Shown here piece by piece: positions 39,826-55,815 of a stretch of 64,000 bases of DNA (positions within the stretch are counted from its first letter, which is position 1; each line of letters begins with the position of its first letter). The stretch comes from Epiperipatus broadwayi (taxonomy: Eukaryota > Onychophora > Udeonychophora > Euonychophora > Peripatidae), in contig JAQFVV010013320.1 of assembly GCA_028023455.1 (NCBI GenBank), positions 94,346 to 158,345 on the forward strand, given 5' to 3'. The notes under the pieces were generated by a model. That model was not told the DNA's origin. It saw only the letters and a program-made list of their open reading frames with translations, and did no database searches. The position numbers and the translations under genes are program-made.

Positions 39826-42800
39826 GCACCTACTAAAGATTGACACAAGTTTCAAAATGTGATAAAATGTCAGTTGTATTTTTTGTCTTTCTTGTTTGAT
39901 TTTGATGATGGGAATCTATGAAGTATTGAACTGTATTGCTATGAGAATGATAATATTGATATAACAAAATTTGTTTAATATTAATTGTATTTCATAAAAT
40001 TGTGAATTGACTTTATTTATTTTAAAATGGATATGTGACTAATAAGTCATATAGTTTGGATAAAAATATTATTCTCTCTCTCTATTATATATTTTTGTTA
40101 GCGCATTCACCATAGTGGATTACAAATAATATTCTAAATGTTTAATGTCTCTAGTATAATTGTTACTTTATTTATATAATATTATATTTGAAAGATATGT
40201 GTAAAAAATATTTCCATTGTTATAAAAGAATGTAGTCTTTATTGTCTAGTCTGTGTTACAATAAAAAAATGGTATTTCTATTACGAAATGACAATGTTTG
40301 TCTTATATAATAAAAGTAAAAATATTTTATTTTATTTTTTTACTATTTTTGAATAATAAAATGTTTTGAGTGATGATAGTTTGAATTGGCTAAAGAGTTC
40401 AAACACATTATTTCTATAGTTACTCTGATGTCAATGAGAAACATTATAATTAGAACTGAATAGAAAAAAACTCTCTTTCACTGTATCTTAGTTTCAAGAG
40501 AAGTGAATCTAAGATCTTTCTTATAATTTTTTATTTTTTTCAAAGTATATGGTTGTAAAATAGATAAAATTATGGGCTGAAAGCAATAATTTTCATTTAT
40601 TTTTCAGACAGGATCATTAAATTTGTGAGAGATGGCAGCTTATTGAAATATGAAATTTAACTTTTAGCATTTCTAAACCATCAGAATGTTTCTTTACTTT
40701 AAAAAAAATGATATTATCTACTTTTCAATGATGAAGTCTAAAATCTAACAATATAAAATGTACAGAAATATTATGTTCACCTATCTATATAATTTTATAA
40801 GCTTGATAATAGTTATACACCAGATAAAAATTGGTTCAATTTTATAGCATTGTTTTGGATGAAACAAGCATCTGTTCATTTGTAATATTTTATGAGTTGA
40901 TTACTTGCTAAATAAATAGGATATTGACAATGCATCATTGTGGATATAAATTAGTGTTTGCTCACTTATAATATTATATAGATCAAATAACTTCTGAATA
41001 AAAAGATAATTTGGATAATTGTTAAATGTTGGAATTAACAAAATGTACTTCTATTCTTATAGTTTTTCATGATATTTTTCTGTTTTCTGGAATAACAAAG
41101 CATCATCATATTGTAATTTAAAAACTAAATACTAGAACTATAGTACTATTTTAGAAAGGCTTCGTTTAAGGGTATTGCTCAAAGCATTTGCTTATATACA
41201 TTATTATTTCTACATACTTTTTTAGGTAATATATGTGTTATTTATTGACATAAATAGTAGTTTAATTTTAGTTTAATTATTGATCTATTTATATATTTAA
41301 GTGTAAGAGAGCTAAGTATTTGTACATTTGAGTGTATATTTTACAGAATAGTAAATATTGATTAATTTAAAATATTTTTTAAAGTTTATATAAACAAATA
41401 AGTAGATTCACTTTTTTATACATATAATTATATATATTCATATTTTGATTAACTATATTTTTACATGAAGTATAGAAAGAAGATATATTGTGAACTCCCT
41501 CACATTTTGGAAAGTATAAACATTTTACATTTTTTAACTTACATAAACATAATTTTGTATTTAGTATCTAATAAGAGAAGATGGATGTGCAATAACCTAT
41601 TTAAATATAAAGTTAATATTAAATGAAATCCTATTGTATAAATTATAATAGGATCATATTCATATATTTTAAATGTTTATTTGCTATATATATATATATA
41701 TATATATATATTGTAAATATCAATAGGTCGATATTTCTACTTTATATAAATTGATATATATATATATATATATATATATATCAATTTATATAAAGTTGTT
41801 AATAAATTTTGAATTAATTTAAAACAAATAAACTTGCTTGGTTGTCATTCAATTTTAATATGCAAATTTATTAGTTCCTTATATTTTGATGAGACAATAT
41901 TTACTAATTGTCTATACAACATAATTCATTGGAAGCAGTTATAAAAATAACTCAGAAATCAAAACACAGACTGGGTAAGAAAGTACAATTACATATTTTT
42001 TTGTATTCAATGTAATGCTTATTATCTCAGCAGATATATATTTTATACAGCAATAAATCAAATGATTTGGCATTTTTAAATATCTAATAAGTAATTACAA
42101 TCTTATTGTAAGTATTATGTTAATAACAAGTATTAGCTATATCAACACAGAATTATATACAAATTGATTTGATAATTGGTAAAAATAAAAATATGATTGT
42201 TATTGAAGATGATTAAAGGTAATTGCAATTAGATGTTCACATATTTTATTTTAAATCATTGTTGATGAAAATATATCTTATATTAAGTCAGCACACAGCC
42301 ACAAAAATCAAAATCTTATTCAATTATAAAACTGGCAATAGTAATATATTTTATTATTTTACAAATTAGAGTAATCAGCTTTAATTATATTTAAAATTCC
42401 TTAGTGTGGATCATAAATTTAGTTTAAATAGTAAATTTAAATATTAATATTTGATTATAATAAACATTAGCAAACTTTTACATGCTCTAACAAGAATAGT
42501 CTAAACTTTTAATACCTTAGCTTTAATAAACTGAAAAGTAATCGGATGTGATTTGTCGATTTTTGAAATAAGCATCAAATAGAAATCTATCGTTCATTTT
42601 ATATATTGCTATGATTGGATATTGATAATCAAAATGTTATTTAATAGAATGATTGTATTTTAGCATATTTTAAGATGGTAAAAATGGGAAGATATGTTAA
42701 TTGATTTTGCATTGTTATTAAGTATTTATTCTTATTATAATTGACTTAGTAAGATTATATTGATATTATTTGAATAGCAAGGTTGGGTTATTATTATATT

Positions 42801-43900
42801 TTACTTTTTTTAATAATAATTAGGAATCAGTTATCAAGTTATATATTTTGTTAGATATCATTGATATTGTAATCTTGTAGGGTAATTATGATTATTATTT
42901 CATCTATCCATTATTTATTTCATTTAAATATAAATAAAATTAATTTTTGAGTTTTAGTTTAGAATTATCCTTAACAGTGTGTTAATTCGTGTGGAATATT
43001 AAAATGAATCTGTGTAATTATTTGTCATTATTTTCATTCTATTATAAGGGATTTATATAATAAGTGTATACTGTTAATTATTAAAACAGTGATATTTAGT
43101 TTTATTGCTTTCTCTTTAATTTACTGAAAATAATGTTTATATTTTAGAATAATTGAAATAATATTTATTTAATTTATGCATTCTAAATGCTATTGAAATC
43201 TATGAGGTTATAATAAAGACTATTATCATTGTTTTCTTGACTTAAGTGTTATATTTTTATTCATTGATCGATATTCAATTTAGCGTAGTTTAATATTATC
43301 GTTCTATTATTAAATGATATTGGAACTCAACTTCTACTCATGGGAAATATTAAATTAGGATTGCTCTTTCTTGGTTCATATTTTTATTCTCTTCCAAATA
43401 GTGATCAATAATTAGACTATGACTCAGAATAGAGTATGACCCATAACTTTATTTTGTTATAAATGACATTTAACTTCAAAGTATATATTTTATTTAGTTG
43501 CATAAGAAGACCAAAGATTGGGCTATATTTGATTCAGTTTATATTAAAGTTTTTATTTCCCATGGTCATTATAGTTTTTCTATTATAAATAAATTTCAAA
43601 TATGTGAGGCATTGAAAAAAGAATATTCACGACATTATCAAATCAGAAACATGTTTTCATGGCACACATATTTATTCGGTTATAAATGCCACACAATCAA
43701 CTAATCCAATCATGATGAATTATTTTATAAATATTACCCAGAATAAAGTACGCTCAAATTTTAGTGTAATCCATGTATTATTTTATTATCCTTTATATAG
43801 CAAAATACTTGGTATTGTAGTAACATTATATCTATGTAGACACTGGCTTTCATTTACAATGTATGCAATACATAAAAAAATTGGTTCAAATCCTAGATCA
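39826..43900. other. Gene-free AT-rich stretch with small TA palindromes
   Basis: No convincing gene. At 41733-41800 ACTTTATATAAATTGATATA and its complement form a palindrome around a TA core. Another TA tract lies at 41685-41711. Weak open frames at 43498-43906 have no recognisable domain. Confidence 0.5.
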
Positions 43901-43949
43901 AAATAGTCCAACTACATTATAAAATAATATATGTAAATAAAAATATTTC

Positions 43950-44860
43950 TCATATATAGTGTTACATTATCACTTATAATGTTTCATAACTAAAATGTTT
44001 TGCTTAACCATGGCAATCGTTTTTCTGCAGAGAAATATTGAAATGAATTTTAGTGCTATAAATTTCCTTTCTGTTTTTTTTTTTTTTGTTGTTTAAACGA
44101 GTCTAGTCTCTTAGACAAATAATTTTTTTTTTACTCTATTATTTTATAATTACCAAGCAAACATTAAGTAAATAAAATTAAAATATAAAAAAAAGATTTG
44201 GACTTGCTTTGATAAAAGTCAAAATATTAGATAACGAATTTGAAACATTAATCTTATTTATATGTTCATATAATTGATGTCATATCTATCATTAAATCCA
44301 AGGTTACATTCCAAAACAAAATATCTTTTATAACATTAATAAAAAATATAATTTTTTATAACGATTATATGTAAAAAGATAATATTTACACTTTAAAAAT
44401 ACGAATGATACTTGTTAATTTTACACAAATTAACACAATTTAAACTATAGTTTCACAATATTGCATTGGAAATATATATAAAAATTATTCCAATTTAAAC
44501 ATTATAAATAATATAAGCACAAAAATATATACGTTTAAAGTATTGAATATTTGTTTGTAATGTTTATGACATACTACTTATGACTTCTGTAAATAAAAAA
44601 TACATAGAATAAAGAAATAATAATTTAATTAAAAGTATAAATCTTATTATTTACATGTGTATTTCAAATTAATAGGATTAATTTATTAATTCATGTTATA
44701 ATTATAATAATTCTTTCCTTTAACATTTCAGAGTCATAACAGCAATTTAAACACTCTCAGACCAATGCATTATCTATTAAAATTAATAAGAAATATAAAA
44801 AAATAGGTTTGATCTCACTAAAATTACACCCATTTTTTGTTGATACAATATATATTGTAA
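43950..44860 (+). repeat. Diverged 0.9-kb direct repeat, left copy
   Basis: It shares ordered landmarks with 47220-48160: a TCTCATATATAG-like start, CTATAAATTTCCTTTCT / CTATAAATTCTCTTTTT, AATTGATGTCATATCTATCATTAAA / AATTGACATCATATTCATC, ATTGCATTGGAAATATATA, and CCAATGCATTATCTATTAAAA-like near the end. No coding capacity. The order and spacing are kept, with many substitutions. Confidence 0.65.
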
Positions 44861-45259
44861 TGGAATAAAAATGTGATATGCTCTTATTTAATATCCCTAC
44901 AGATGAACTAAAATGATCAATAAGAAAATGATTCTAATTTCATAAGGCATTATGAATTGCAGTGTCAATTCTAATTAAATAAAATGGTAAAGAAGATATG
45001 TGCAAGATTTGCAGACTAGCTCACATTCAAGTCCCAATTAGAAATGCCAAATTGTAATGATACAACAAATACATAAAAAGTTTATGATAAAAAGCTTTTT
45101 TATGACTTACAAACTTGTAGTACATTATTCCGTAACTGTCACAAGATGTATAATTTTTTCTAAATACCTTATAACTTTAAGACTCACTAAAATAGTAATA
45201 CAAATGAGAATAATGATGAGTTTTTTGTTATACTACAAATTTGTGCAGTTAACTTCTAA

Positions 45260-45305
<46 letters not shown>

Positions 45306-45307
45306 GT

Positions 45308-45351
<44 letters not shown>

Positions 45352-45500
45352 ACAGATTTAGTAGTCAAAATGTAATGGAATAAAATAGCTTACCTTGGTC
45401 ACCAGATTGTAATGAACTAAAATGTGAGAAGTCAATATTTCAGATCGCTCATGCATCGAAGCACCAAATTGTAATGGGATAAAATGTTTACAATGCAAAC
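44857..45500 (+). repeat. Cluster of TTGTAATGGAATAAAAT motifs
   Basis: Motifs near 44857, 45053, 45371, 45403 and 45467 are variants of TTGTAATGGAATAAAAT, often preceded by CACCAAA or CACCAGA. Related motifs occur at 8866-9000. They may mark the start of a dispersed element, but no end was found. Confidence 0.4.
45247..45358. repeat. Two adjoining TA hairpins
   Basis: CTTCTAATTAATATATA ... TATATTAGAAG and, right after it, GTGGTATATA ... TATATACCAC each close a TA tract. Together they form two neighbouring perfect inverted repeats that could extrude as cruciforms. Confidence 0.85.
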
Positions 45501-47219
45501 CCTATAACAAAAACAAAATGTACAAGGTAAACTTATCTAATATTCCTACCTCACAACTTGCACTAATTTATAATGACATAAAATCAAAACCAATACTTTA
45601 AATAATCCTACATATTATGATACTCAAATCATAACAACATTAAATAATGAAATATTTCTATTTAATACCCCTACAAACATGATTAGCAATTCATAATATG
45701 TTTTCCTTCAAATCAATAAAATCTAGACATTGAATTATATATTATAACAATCTTATGTGCCTAGAATTAGTATTATTCTATTTTAAATACATATAAATAT
45801 TTAAAGACTAATATCCAAATTAAATATAAAGTAGATTGATAAGCTTTAAATTTAAACAAACTAACTTATACCATCATAAAATATCATCTCGCTAACAAAA
45901 TAATAAGTTATTGTATGACACATCCCAATAATTAATAGATTAAAATAGTACAATAGCATCCAATTATAATTGGCATTGTTTACCTTAAATAATGAAAGTA
46001 CTTATACATAATAAACTATGAAACTAGTTTGACTATTTTTTTTTATTCAAAGTAATTATTATATACAACTATTAAAGTAAGATGTTCTAATTATTTTCTA
46101 AACATCTAGATATAATAAATTAATTAATTTACTAGCATATAAAATGTATACCTAGTTCAAATCATAATAATTTATTGGATTTATAAGAAAAAAGGTATTC
46201 TATAATACATAATAATATATACACTTACCAATCAAAGTATGTGATTCCTGGACTATCTTATGATTATTTATTGCACTGTGTATTAAAATTTTATTAGCTG
46301 ATGGGTTTTCATTAAGCCAGTTTATTTATTTTTTTAAATAATATCTATTAAGAATAAATATAAATATAACAAATAAACAATAAACATTTGTCACATACCC
46401 TATAATTAAATATCATAAAATATATCATTCTTCTAAATTAATATTTATAAAAACAGGTACATATACAGCAAAAATTCGTCTGTTTTAAAGTTTATTGTGT
46501 GGTATTTAAAATGTATATAGGATAGTCTCACACACAATTTAAAATAAAAGAAACTATAATAATTATATACTACTTACAAATATAATAATTTATTAAGATA
46601 AATTATAATAAGTACATTTATTCACTCACTTTCTTTTCAAAATATAATCAACAAATGATTATGCAATACAGTCATTCCAAATATTCAATATTCACAATAT
46701 ATATAATAAAGTAATTTACGGTCAATGAATAAAAATATATTTCAAATTAGAATTTTAACCATTAAAATTTAGAATATAAATTTTAAATTAAAATTAAACT
46801 AAACTTTCTTTTATTTCACATATCTAAACAAACGATTAAATAATTTATAATATAGTAATCAATAACATTAATAAAATATAATAGGAATAAATATATAAAT
46901 AAAACACAGCAATATATGATCTGAACTCCATCCTTTTATATGGGTACCCCAATGAAATGCAATAGTTCAAATTTCTATTGCATGAGATTTAAATAATTCA
47001 ATGAAATCCATTAATCCAAACAAAATAAAACATATTATAATAGGTATCCTAAAAGAAAGTATATTTGTTGGATTTCAACACTTAATAAGTATTACACATT
47101 TCTTATCCTCTTTTTAAAAACATTCTGCATTGTACTAGCATTATAATTAAGCAGTTGGCACTCTCCACTTATGACTTATGTGATATAGAAATAAAGTGTT
47201 TAAAATACTCCACTGGTTT
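45501..47219. other. Anonymous AT-rich DNA
   Basis: It separates the two 0.9-kb direct repeats. No gene was seen. Confidence 0.5.
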
Positions 47220-48160
47220 TATAAAATGATATCAGTAGGCAGAAATAATTCTCACATATAGCAAATATCAATTTTACTGTTTCACAATTAAAACAATTTG
47301 TTTATACATGTTAATTATCCTTTAATAGAGAAATATTAAGATGATTTTGCATGCTATAAATTCTCTTTTTTTCTTCTTTTAATACGTTTTCAAAAAACCA
47401 GATGAATATAATCCTTTCTACTCCATTACTTCATAATTATCACACATATAGTTATAAAATAAAAGTACAATATATAAACAAATATGGATTTGCTTCAATA
47501 AAAATCAGGGTGTTAAAGAGGGAATTGCTAATATAATTGACATCATATTCATCATTAAAAAACAAGTTTACATTCATCTTTCACTCTAATATTAAATTTA
47601 TTCTGTGTTCCAAAATTATTTTTTTTTTACAATAATAATAATAAAAAAATAATAAAAATCATAATATTTACACTTTAAAAACACAGATGATATGTTTTAA
47701 TTTAACAGAAACCAACAATTTACACTACATTCTCACAAAATTGCATTGGAAATATATACTGTATATATCACTCCAACTTAAATATTACACATATAACATA
47801 AACAAAATAACATAGTTACTTAGAACATTAAATATTTTCTTGCAATGTTCATAATTGATTAGTTTTGAATGTAGTAAATGAAAAGACACAGAATAAAGAA
47901 GCAATAATAATTTTATTAAGATTATATATTTTATTATTGACCCATGTATCATAAACAAACATAATTAATTTGATACTTTATGTAGCAATAATAACACATT
48001 GCTTGCTTTAACATTTCTCATACCAAACATTTCAATACTTAAAGATTAATGCATTACCTATTAAAAGTAATTACAAAATAATAATAAAAATGTGCTTAAT
48101 CTCATGTCAAATACTGAAATTACATCCAATTTTGATTGATAATATATATATAATATTCAA
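47220..48160 (+). repeat. Diverged 0.9-kb direct repeat, right copy
   Basis: Partner of 43950-44860. If the pair were terminal repeats of one element, that element would be about 4.2 kb with no coding capacity inside. TG...CA termini were not identified. Confidence 0.6.
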
Positions 48161-48314
48161 ACGTATATATATATAAATATTAAATACAATAATAATGATA
48201 TAAATTTAACTTAATTTATTAGAAGTACTTTGGACTATCTTCCTTACAATCTTTGTCAACTATGTAACATTGAATAATTAAAACAAGACATCATTTCATA
48301 ACTCCCATAATCTA

Positions 48315-48447
<133 letters not shown>

Positions 48448-48616
48448 TTGTAATAATAATTACAATAAACATAGAATAAAAAAAACTACATTAATTTTAA
48501 GAAATCATTAAATGTTAATAAATCAACAACATTTAAAATAACAGAATTGTGGGAGAACTAAATTGAATTATGGGAGTTGCGAAATGATGTCTCGTTTAAT
48601 TATTGAATGTTATATA

Positions 48617-48650
48617 GTTGGCAAAGGCTGCAAGGATATAGTCAAGCGTA
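48617..48650 (+). ncRNA. PLE hairpin, decayed copy
   Basis: GTTGGCAAA, stem GGCTG...TATAGTC (closed with G-U pairs), followed by AAGCG instead of GAAAG. Confidence 0.3.
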
Positions 48651-48760
48651 CTTGTAATAAAATAAGTTAAATTTATGTGAATATTACTGTAGTACATATA
48701 TAAATTTTAATATTACACATATTTTGGAAAGAATACAGAAATCAACCTTAATATTTTACA

Positions 48761-50629
<1,869 letters not shown>

Positions 50630-50717
<88 letters not shown>
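50630..50717. repeat. (TA)n tract
   Basis: Perfect TA tract immediately before a unit R copy. Confidence 0.96.
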
Positions 50718-50720
<3 letters not shown>

Positions 50721-50865
50721 CTCAGACTTTCAAGCACCCACCAACTATCTACACTATCTCATACGACTGATATACATTATCACATAATGTAGAAAAGATA
50801 AATAATCACCAATATATGTATTTCATGCTAAACCAGCACTCATCAGTTGGTCCACATTATCACCC

Positions 50866-50914
<49 letters not shown>
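50718..50914 (-). repeat. Unit R copy, proximal module with internal TA tract
   Basis: GAACTCAGACTTTCAAGC, ACCAGCACTCATCAGTTGGT and CACCCCCA are followed by TA at 50870-50914. Its distal module resumes only at 51962, after the PLE dimer, so the unit was split at its TA tract. Confidence 0.8.
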
Positions 50915-50915
<1 letters not shown>

Positions 50916-51108
50916 CTACAACCATTAAATGTCTGTATTTTTAAATTATATAATAATAATTCAAACAAATATATTTAACACAGTATTCAAAATTAAATAA
51001 TATATTCTTTACCAGAAGTACTTTCAATTGTTTCACTGACAATCTTTATCAACTGTTAATACAAACATACAAAAAATAAAAACTTGCATTATCCATCATT
51101 CAATCTAT

Positions 51109-51375
51109 TCAAATTTCCCACAATTCTGTTGTCTTTATATTAGCCGATTGTTTATTCATTAAACCACCTCTATTCCTAGATATCATCATTGCCTCTTTAA
51201 TTTTACGTTTTTCACTACACCTTTCAATTTGAATAATTTTTATATCTCTATTATTAAATTTAAAACCATAATTACATGTTTTATTATGATCAAATATAAT
51301 TGATGGAGTATTCATATTTACTGAAGATATATTTTCTTTCTGTACATGTTTATATAATGTCTTTATATAATGTCT
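51109..51375 (-). pseudogene. PLE family-1 endonuclease C-terminus, left arm
   Basis: The frame (from ATG at 51315) reads MNTPSIIFDHNKTCNYGFKF, then RDIKIIQIERCSEKRKIKEA, then MMISRNRGGLMNKQSANIKT and TELWEI. It lacks the GIY-YIG core and is preceded by a small local duplication at 51352-51375. It is nearly identical to the right arm (differences such as SEKRKIKEAMM against SEKCKIKEAMV), so the dimer is young. Confidence 0.8.
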
Positions 51376-51376
51376 T

Positions 51377-51709
51377 TACATGTTGGAATGTGGTTGTGGA
51401 ATAAAATATATAGGGGAATCCAAATGTACATTACAAAAACAATATAATGATCGTAAGACATTATATAAATGTGTACAGAAAGAAAATATATCTTCAGTAA
51501 ATATGAATACTCCATCAATTATATTTGATCATAATAAAACATGTAATTATGGTTTTAAATTTAATAATAGAGATATAAAAATTATTCAAATTGAAAGGTG
51601 TAGTGAAAAATGTAAAATTAAAGAGGCAATGGTGATATCTAGGAATAGAGGTGGTTTAATGAATAAACAATTGGCTAATATAAAGACAACAGAATTGTGG
51701 GAAATTTGA
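51377..51709 (+). pseudogene. PLE family-1 GIY-YIG endonuclease, right arm
   Basis: The frame from 51380 reads MLECGCGIKYIGESKCTLQK, i.e. the CxC and YIG parts of the GIY-YIG domain, then QYNDRKTLYKCVQKENISSV, and shares the remainder with the left arm to TELWEI at 51709. The first GIY half and all of the RT are missing. One hundred and nine residues against about 200 in the copy at 17802-18404. Confidence 0.82.
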
Positions 51710-51764
51710 ATAGATTGAATGATGGGTAATGCAAGTTTTTATTTTTTGTACATTTGTATTAACA

Positions 51765-51801
51765 GTTGATAAAGATTGTCAGTGAAACAATTGAAAGTAC
51801 T
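51765..51801 (+). ncRNA. PLE hairpin, fully compensated variant
   Basis: GTTGATAAA, stem GATTGT...ACAATT, GAAAGTAC. The stem sequence differs from the 17.7-kb copy but still pairs throughout (one G-U). Confidence 0.4.
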
Positions 51802-51856
51802 TCTGGTAAAGAATATATTATTTAATTTTGAATACTGTGTTAAATATATTTGTTTG

Positions 51857-52365
<509 letters not shown>

Positions 52366-52366
<1 letters not shown>

Positions 52367-52800
52367 CATATTATGCAGGTTCATCCATGTTAAAAACTTT
52401 TAATATTAATATACTGACATTTCGACTTGGTCACACAAGCCATCCACAGAGTTATAAAAGGTAGAAAAATGGTTGTAGAGGCGCTACAATCACTGATTTG
52501 AATAAAATGTTAAAACTCCACCAATAGCAAAAAATGTTAAATTTAGAAATGTTTTTTTTTTTTTTTAAATATTTCCAAATAGAAGGAAGTTTGCATGTAT
52601 CATCTTGCTTATTGATACAATCTGGCCTTTTAAGTATCTCAATGGCTTCTCTAATTTTGCATTGGTAGAGATTATCACATCTGGATATGATCCTGGTACT
52701 AGAAAAATCAATTTTATGACCTGAATCTATAGTATGAAGTGAGAGTGCTGATGATGATGAGTATTTTTAACTGCATTAGCATTCTCATCTCTCCTGACAC
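52366..52800 (-). pseudogene. PLE family-2 endonuclease C-terminus, left arm
   Basis: The minus-strand reading covers the region corresponding to DSGHKIDFSSTRIISRCDNL, the KIREAIEILKRPDCINK region and the 3' tail. It is disrupted by a T-run expansion at 52551-52566. Short and non-functional. Confidence 0.7.
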
Positions 52801-52802
52801 AT

Positions 52803-53034
52803 AATGCAGTTAAACAACACTCATCACCATCAGCACTCTCACCCCATACTATAGATTCAGGTCATAAAATTGATTTTTCTAGTACCAGAATCATATCCAG
52901 ATGTGATAATCTCTACCAATGCAAAATTAGAGAAGCCATTCAGATACTTAAAAGGCCAGATTGTAACAATAAGCGAGATGATACATGCAAACTTCCTCCT
53001 ATTTGGAAAGATTTTTTTAAAAAACATTCCTAAA
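52803..53034 (+). pseudogene. PLE family-2 endonuclease C-terminus, right arm
   Basis: Reads NAVKQHSSPSALSPHTIDSG, then HKIDFSSTRIISRCDNLYQC and KIREAIQILKRPDCNNKRDD, ending at the same PPIWKDFF...KHS region as the copy at 7374-7646. The GIY-YIG core is absent. Confidence 0.72.
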
Positions 53035-53261
53035 TTTAACATTTTTTGCTATTTGTGGAATTTTAACATTTTATTCAAATCAGTGATTGTAGCGCCTCTA
53101 CAACCATCTTTCTACCTTTTATAACTCTGTGGATGGCTTGTGTGACCAAGTCGAAACATCAGTATATTAATATTAAAAGTTTTTAACCAGGATGAACCCG
53201 CAAAATATGTATTTTATTTATTTAACCCGTGCAAATCTTCATTTTATTATATATATATAAG

Positions 53262-53583
<322 letters not shown>

Positions 53584-53774
53584 CATGAATACATCTATAT
53601 TTAATGTTTTTCTATAAAATATTTTTTTATTCAATGATGAACTTTAGTCATCAAAAAAATAGGTACATTATAGCTTGCAACTTAGGTGACAAGATATGAC
53701 CAATACAGTTGGTATATGGGACATCTGAAAAAAAAATAATAAGAAGAACATATAATTATTATAGAATAATGATT

Positions 53775-53970
53775 TTACAAATTTGCTGTCATTGATTGAG
53801 ATACAGGAATATTTAATAGCTTCCATGAGTCTTCATGGAGATTACTATAGGAAATATTGCAGTCCCTTGTTTTCAATGTTTCAATAATGCCAAACAAATC
53901 ACTAAGTAGATTTCCTGAATTTCTACCAAACATGATGTTGCACCTGAGGCTCCACAGTGAATAGTTCAGC

Positions 53971-54050
<80 letters not shown>

Positions 54051-54390
54051 CCTATAGTTGAGAAAATACCAGCCTGAATACAGTCTTGAATATTAAAAAT
54101 TCTGTCCTGTGATATTATTGAGCAGCTGATTAAAGTTCTATACAGCTGTAGAGTTTTGCACTCATATATGAAGTGCACCAATGTTTCATTTGCACCATTG
54201 CCTACTGACATTGAGTATGTATTTTGTTAATATTTCTTTTGTTTACTAGGAATTCATTAGTTGGTAGTGATTGTACATTTATAGACTCATGCTTACATAG
54301 TTTGAAGTGTCTGATGATGTGTTCATTGTTGACCTTGAGAACAGTTAGGGTTATTATAAAGGACTGACAAAACAGTTGATGAATTCCCAA
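53775..54390 (-). pseudogene. LINE ORF2 C-terminal region (zf-RVT-like)
   Basis: Read on the minus strand: a segment with NETLVHFIYECKTLQLYRTL, i.e. the 'H...C' half of the zinc-knuckle-like end domain, then a (GA)n tract (53973-54048), then LNYSLWSLRCNIMFGRNSGN. The last piece aligns with LIYALWLLRCAIILDQRVDS in LINE copy 2, confirming the same family. The first two cysteines of the knuckle are lost in this copy. Confidence 0.7.
53973..54048. repeat. (GA)n microsatellite
   Basis: About 38 GA units within the former LINE coding region. It creates a spurious LSLSLS reading frame on the minus strand. Confidence 0.96.
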
Positions 54391-54599
54391 TATCTGAGCT
54401 TATTACCAATTGTCCCCACAATGATTCCAGCACTCTTAACCAGATTGTCAACTATATTGATCCAGGGTAGATACGAACCGTGAGATGGTGGTGTATCAGT
54501 GAGAGTGAATAGAAATTGATATGTCAGTGAGAGTGACTAGAAATTGATATGAGTCCTCCAAGATTACACATATTATGTGCTCTCTGTACTAGAAAAGAG

Positions 54600-55500
54600 A
54601 TGGTATGTAATCCTACTCCATTGAGTTTTTTAGTAAGCATGCATTTCTAAGGCTATTGTCACAGTTTTTTCTCCACAGGGATCCAGGACATAGGAAATTA
54701 ACTTTTGCCATGAATGTCTTGGTAGGAAGGATGATTGGAAGGAAGTAATTTATTCTAGGGAGTATTAATGAGTTGAGTAGTGTGATCTTACCATAGAGAG
54801 ACAGATAAATGCCAGAGAGTGATTTAAGAGTATCTGTTATGTCCCTGAAAAGCATGTTTTGCAATTGGTATCTCATGTCCCAAGGAGAAAGCATGAATGG
54901 GAACATAAGAATCTTTTATAATGTGGCTAAAAATGGTAATGGAAATTTTCTTTCCAGATGACAATTTCCAGGCCATAGACTTATCCTGATTGAAAAACAG
55001 TTGATATTTTTTTCTGATTCTGAATAATAGTGTAGTATGTCTACTAGAAATGGCAGGCAAACTGTAGATGGGAGTAGGATGACTTCATTCTTGACATATG
55101 TTGGGCATTTTACTTTTCTGTCTAGCTTAGAAATGTAGACCCCAGTGAGATATTTTTCAAACATAAGAATCAATGACTTTATGAATGTAGTAAATAATAA
55201 TGTGCTCAGTGGAGATGCCTGGAGTAGAGTTGTTGACATGAAACCCCAGAATACTTCTGCCATCCATCATTACATGAATCTCCCTGTTGCTAAGGAGGTT
55301 AATAAGAGGGTATAAAAAATAGAATTGGTTCCTAGTACACCAATGAGATCAATTCTTGCTGAGTCATAGGCAGCCTGAATATCCAGTTGGGCAGCTATGA
55401 GCCTGGAATTTCTTTGATACCTCACATGTTTAACAGTTTTTTTTGAAAATGAGGCTGTATCAATCATGGACCAACCCTTACATGCAAATTGTGAGGGAGA
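54600..55500 (-). pseudogene. LINE ORF2 reverse transcriptase
   Basis: Minus-strand blocks: SRLIAAQLDIQAAYDSARID (the motif around the first catalytic Asp, LDxxxAYDxV in active L1-type elements), LLQASPLSTLLF (QGxPLSPLLF), CPTYVKNEVILL (YADD box changed to YVKN, both catalytic Asp lost), then SLYGKITLLNSLILPRINYF of the thumb and KVNFLCPGSLWRKNC. Frames change between blocks. Clearly an inactivated RT. Confidence 0.78.
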
Positions 55501-55815
55501 TAAACTGGCAATAATTAGTTCTTGGATTCAATGTTTGATCATAGACTATTATTTTTTAAGAGAAGAGGCATCACTGAAATAGACCTAAGAATTGTGAATT
55601 CTGATGGTGGTCAATCCTTTTTCAGAAATTGGGCTAGTGGGACTAGATATATAGTCCCTAAATGAACTTACAACATCCCGCCAGTTCATTCAGCATGTTG
55701 AGAATGATATGAATGGTATAGTGGCTGAGGTGTAGAAGAAGAAACTTGGGATATACATGTGGTCCAGGGTGGGTTCTGTCAGGAATTGATTTTAATTTAT
55801 TCAAAATAGTGTTGG

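Larger units (their letters stand above)
52366..53248. mobile_element. Head-to-head PLE family-2 dimer inside unit R
   Basis: The minus arm (52366-52800) and plus arm (52801-53248) are 3' parts of the same PLE family as 5693-7861, beginning in the endonuclease (NAVKQH region). As in that dimer, the left arm stops at ...AATACATATT and the right arm alone carries TTTAACCCGTGCAAATCTTC. The outer flanks are the unit R pieces ...AACACTGATTA(TA)n and (TA)nAGAAATGATAATCTTGACCA, which are adjacent in intact units. Confidence 0.87.

Noticed and set aside
43498-43906. Two adjacent plus-strand open frames
   Set aside because: No domain, AT-driven composition, no splice signals or repeats supporting a gene.
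53966-54211. Frame ending in LSLSLSLS
   Set aside because: The LS part is the GA tract. Only the NETLVHFIYEC portion was kept as LINE sequence.
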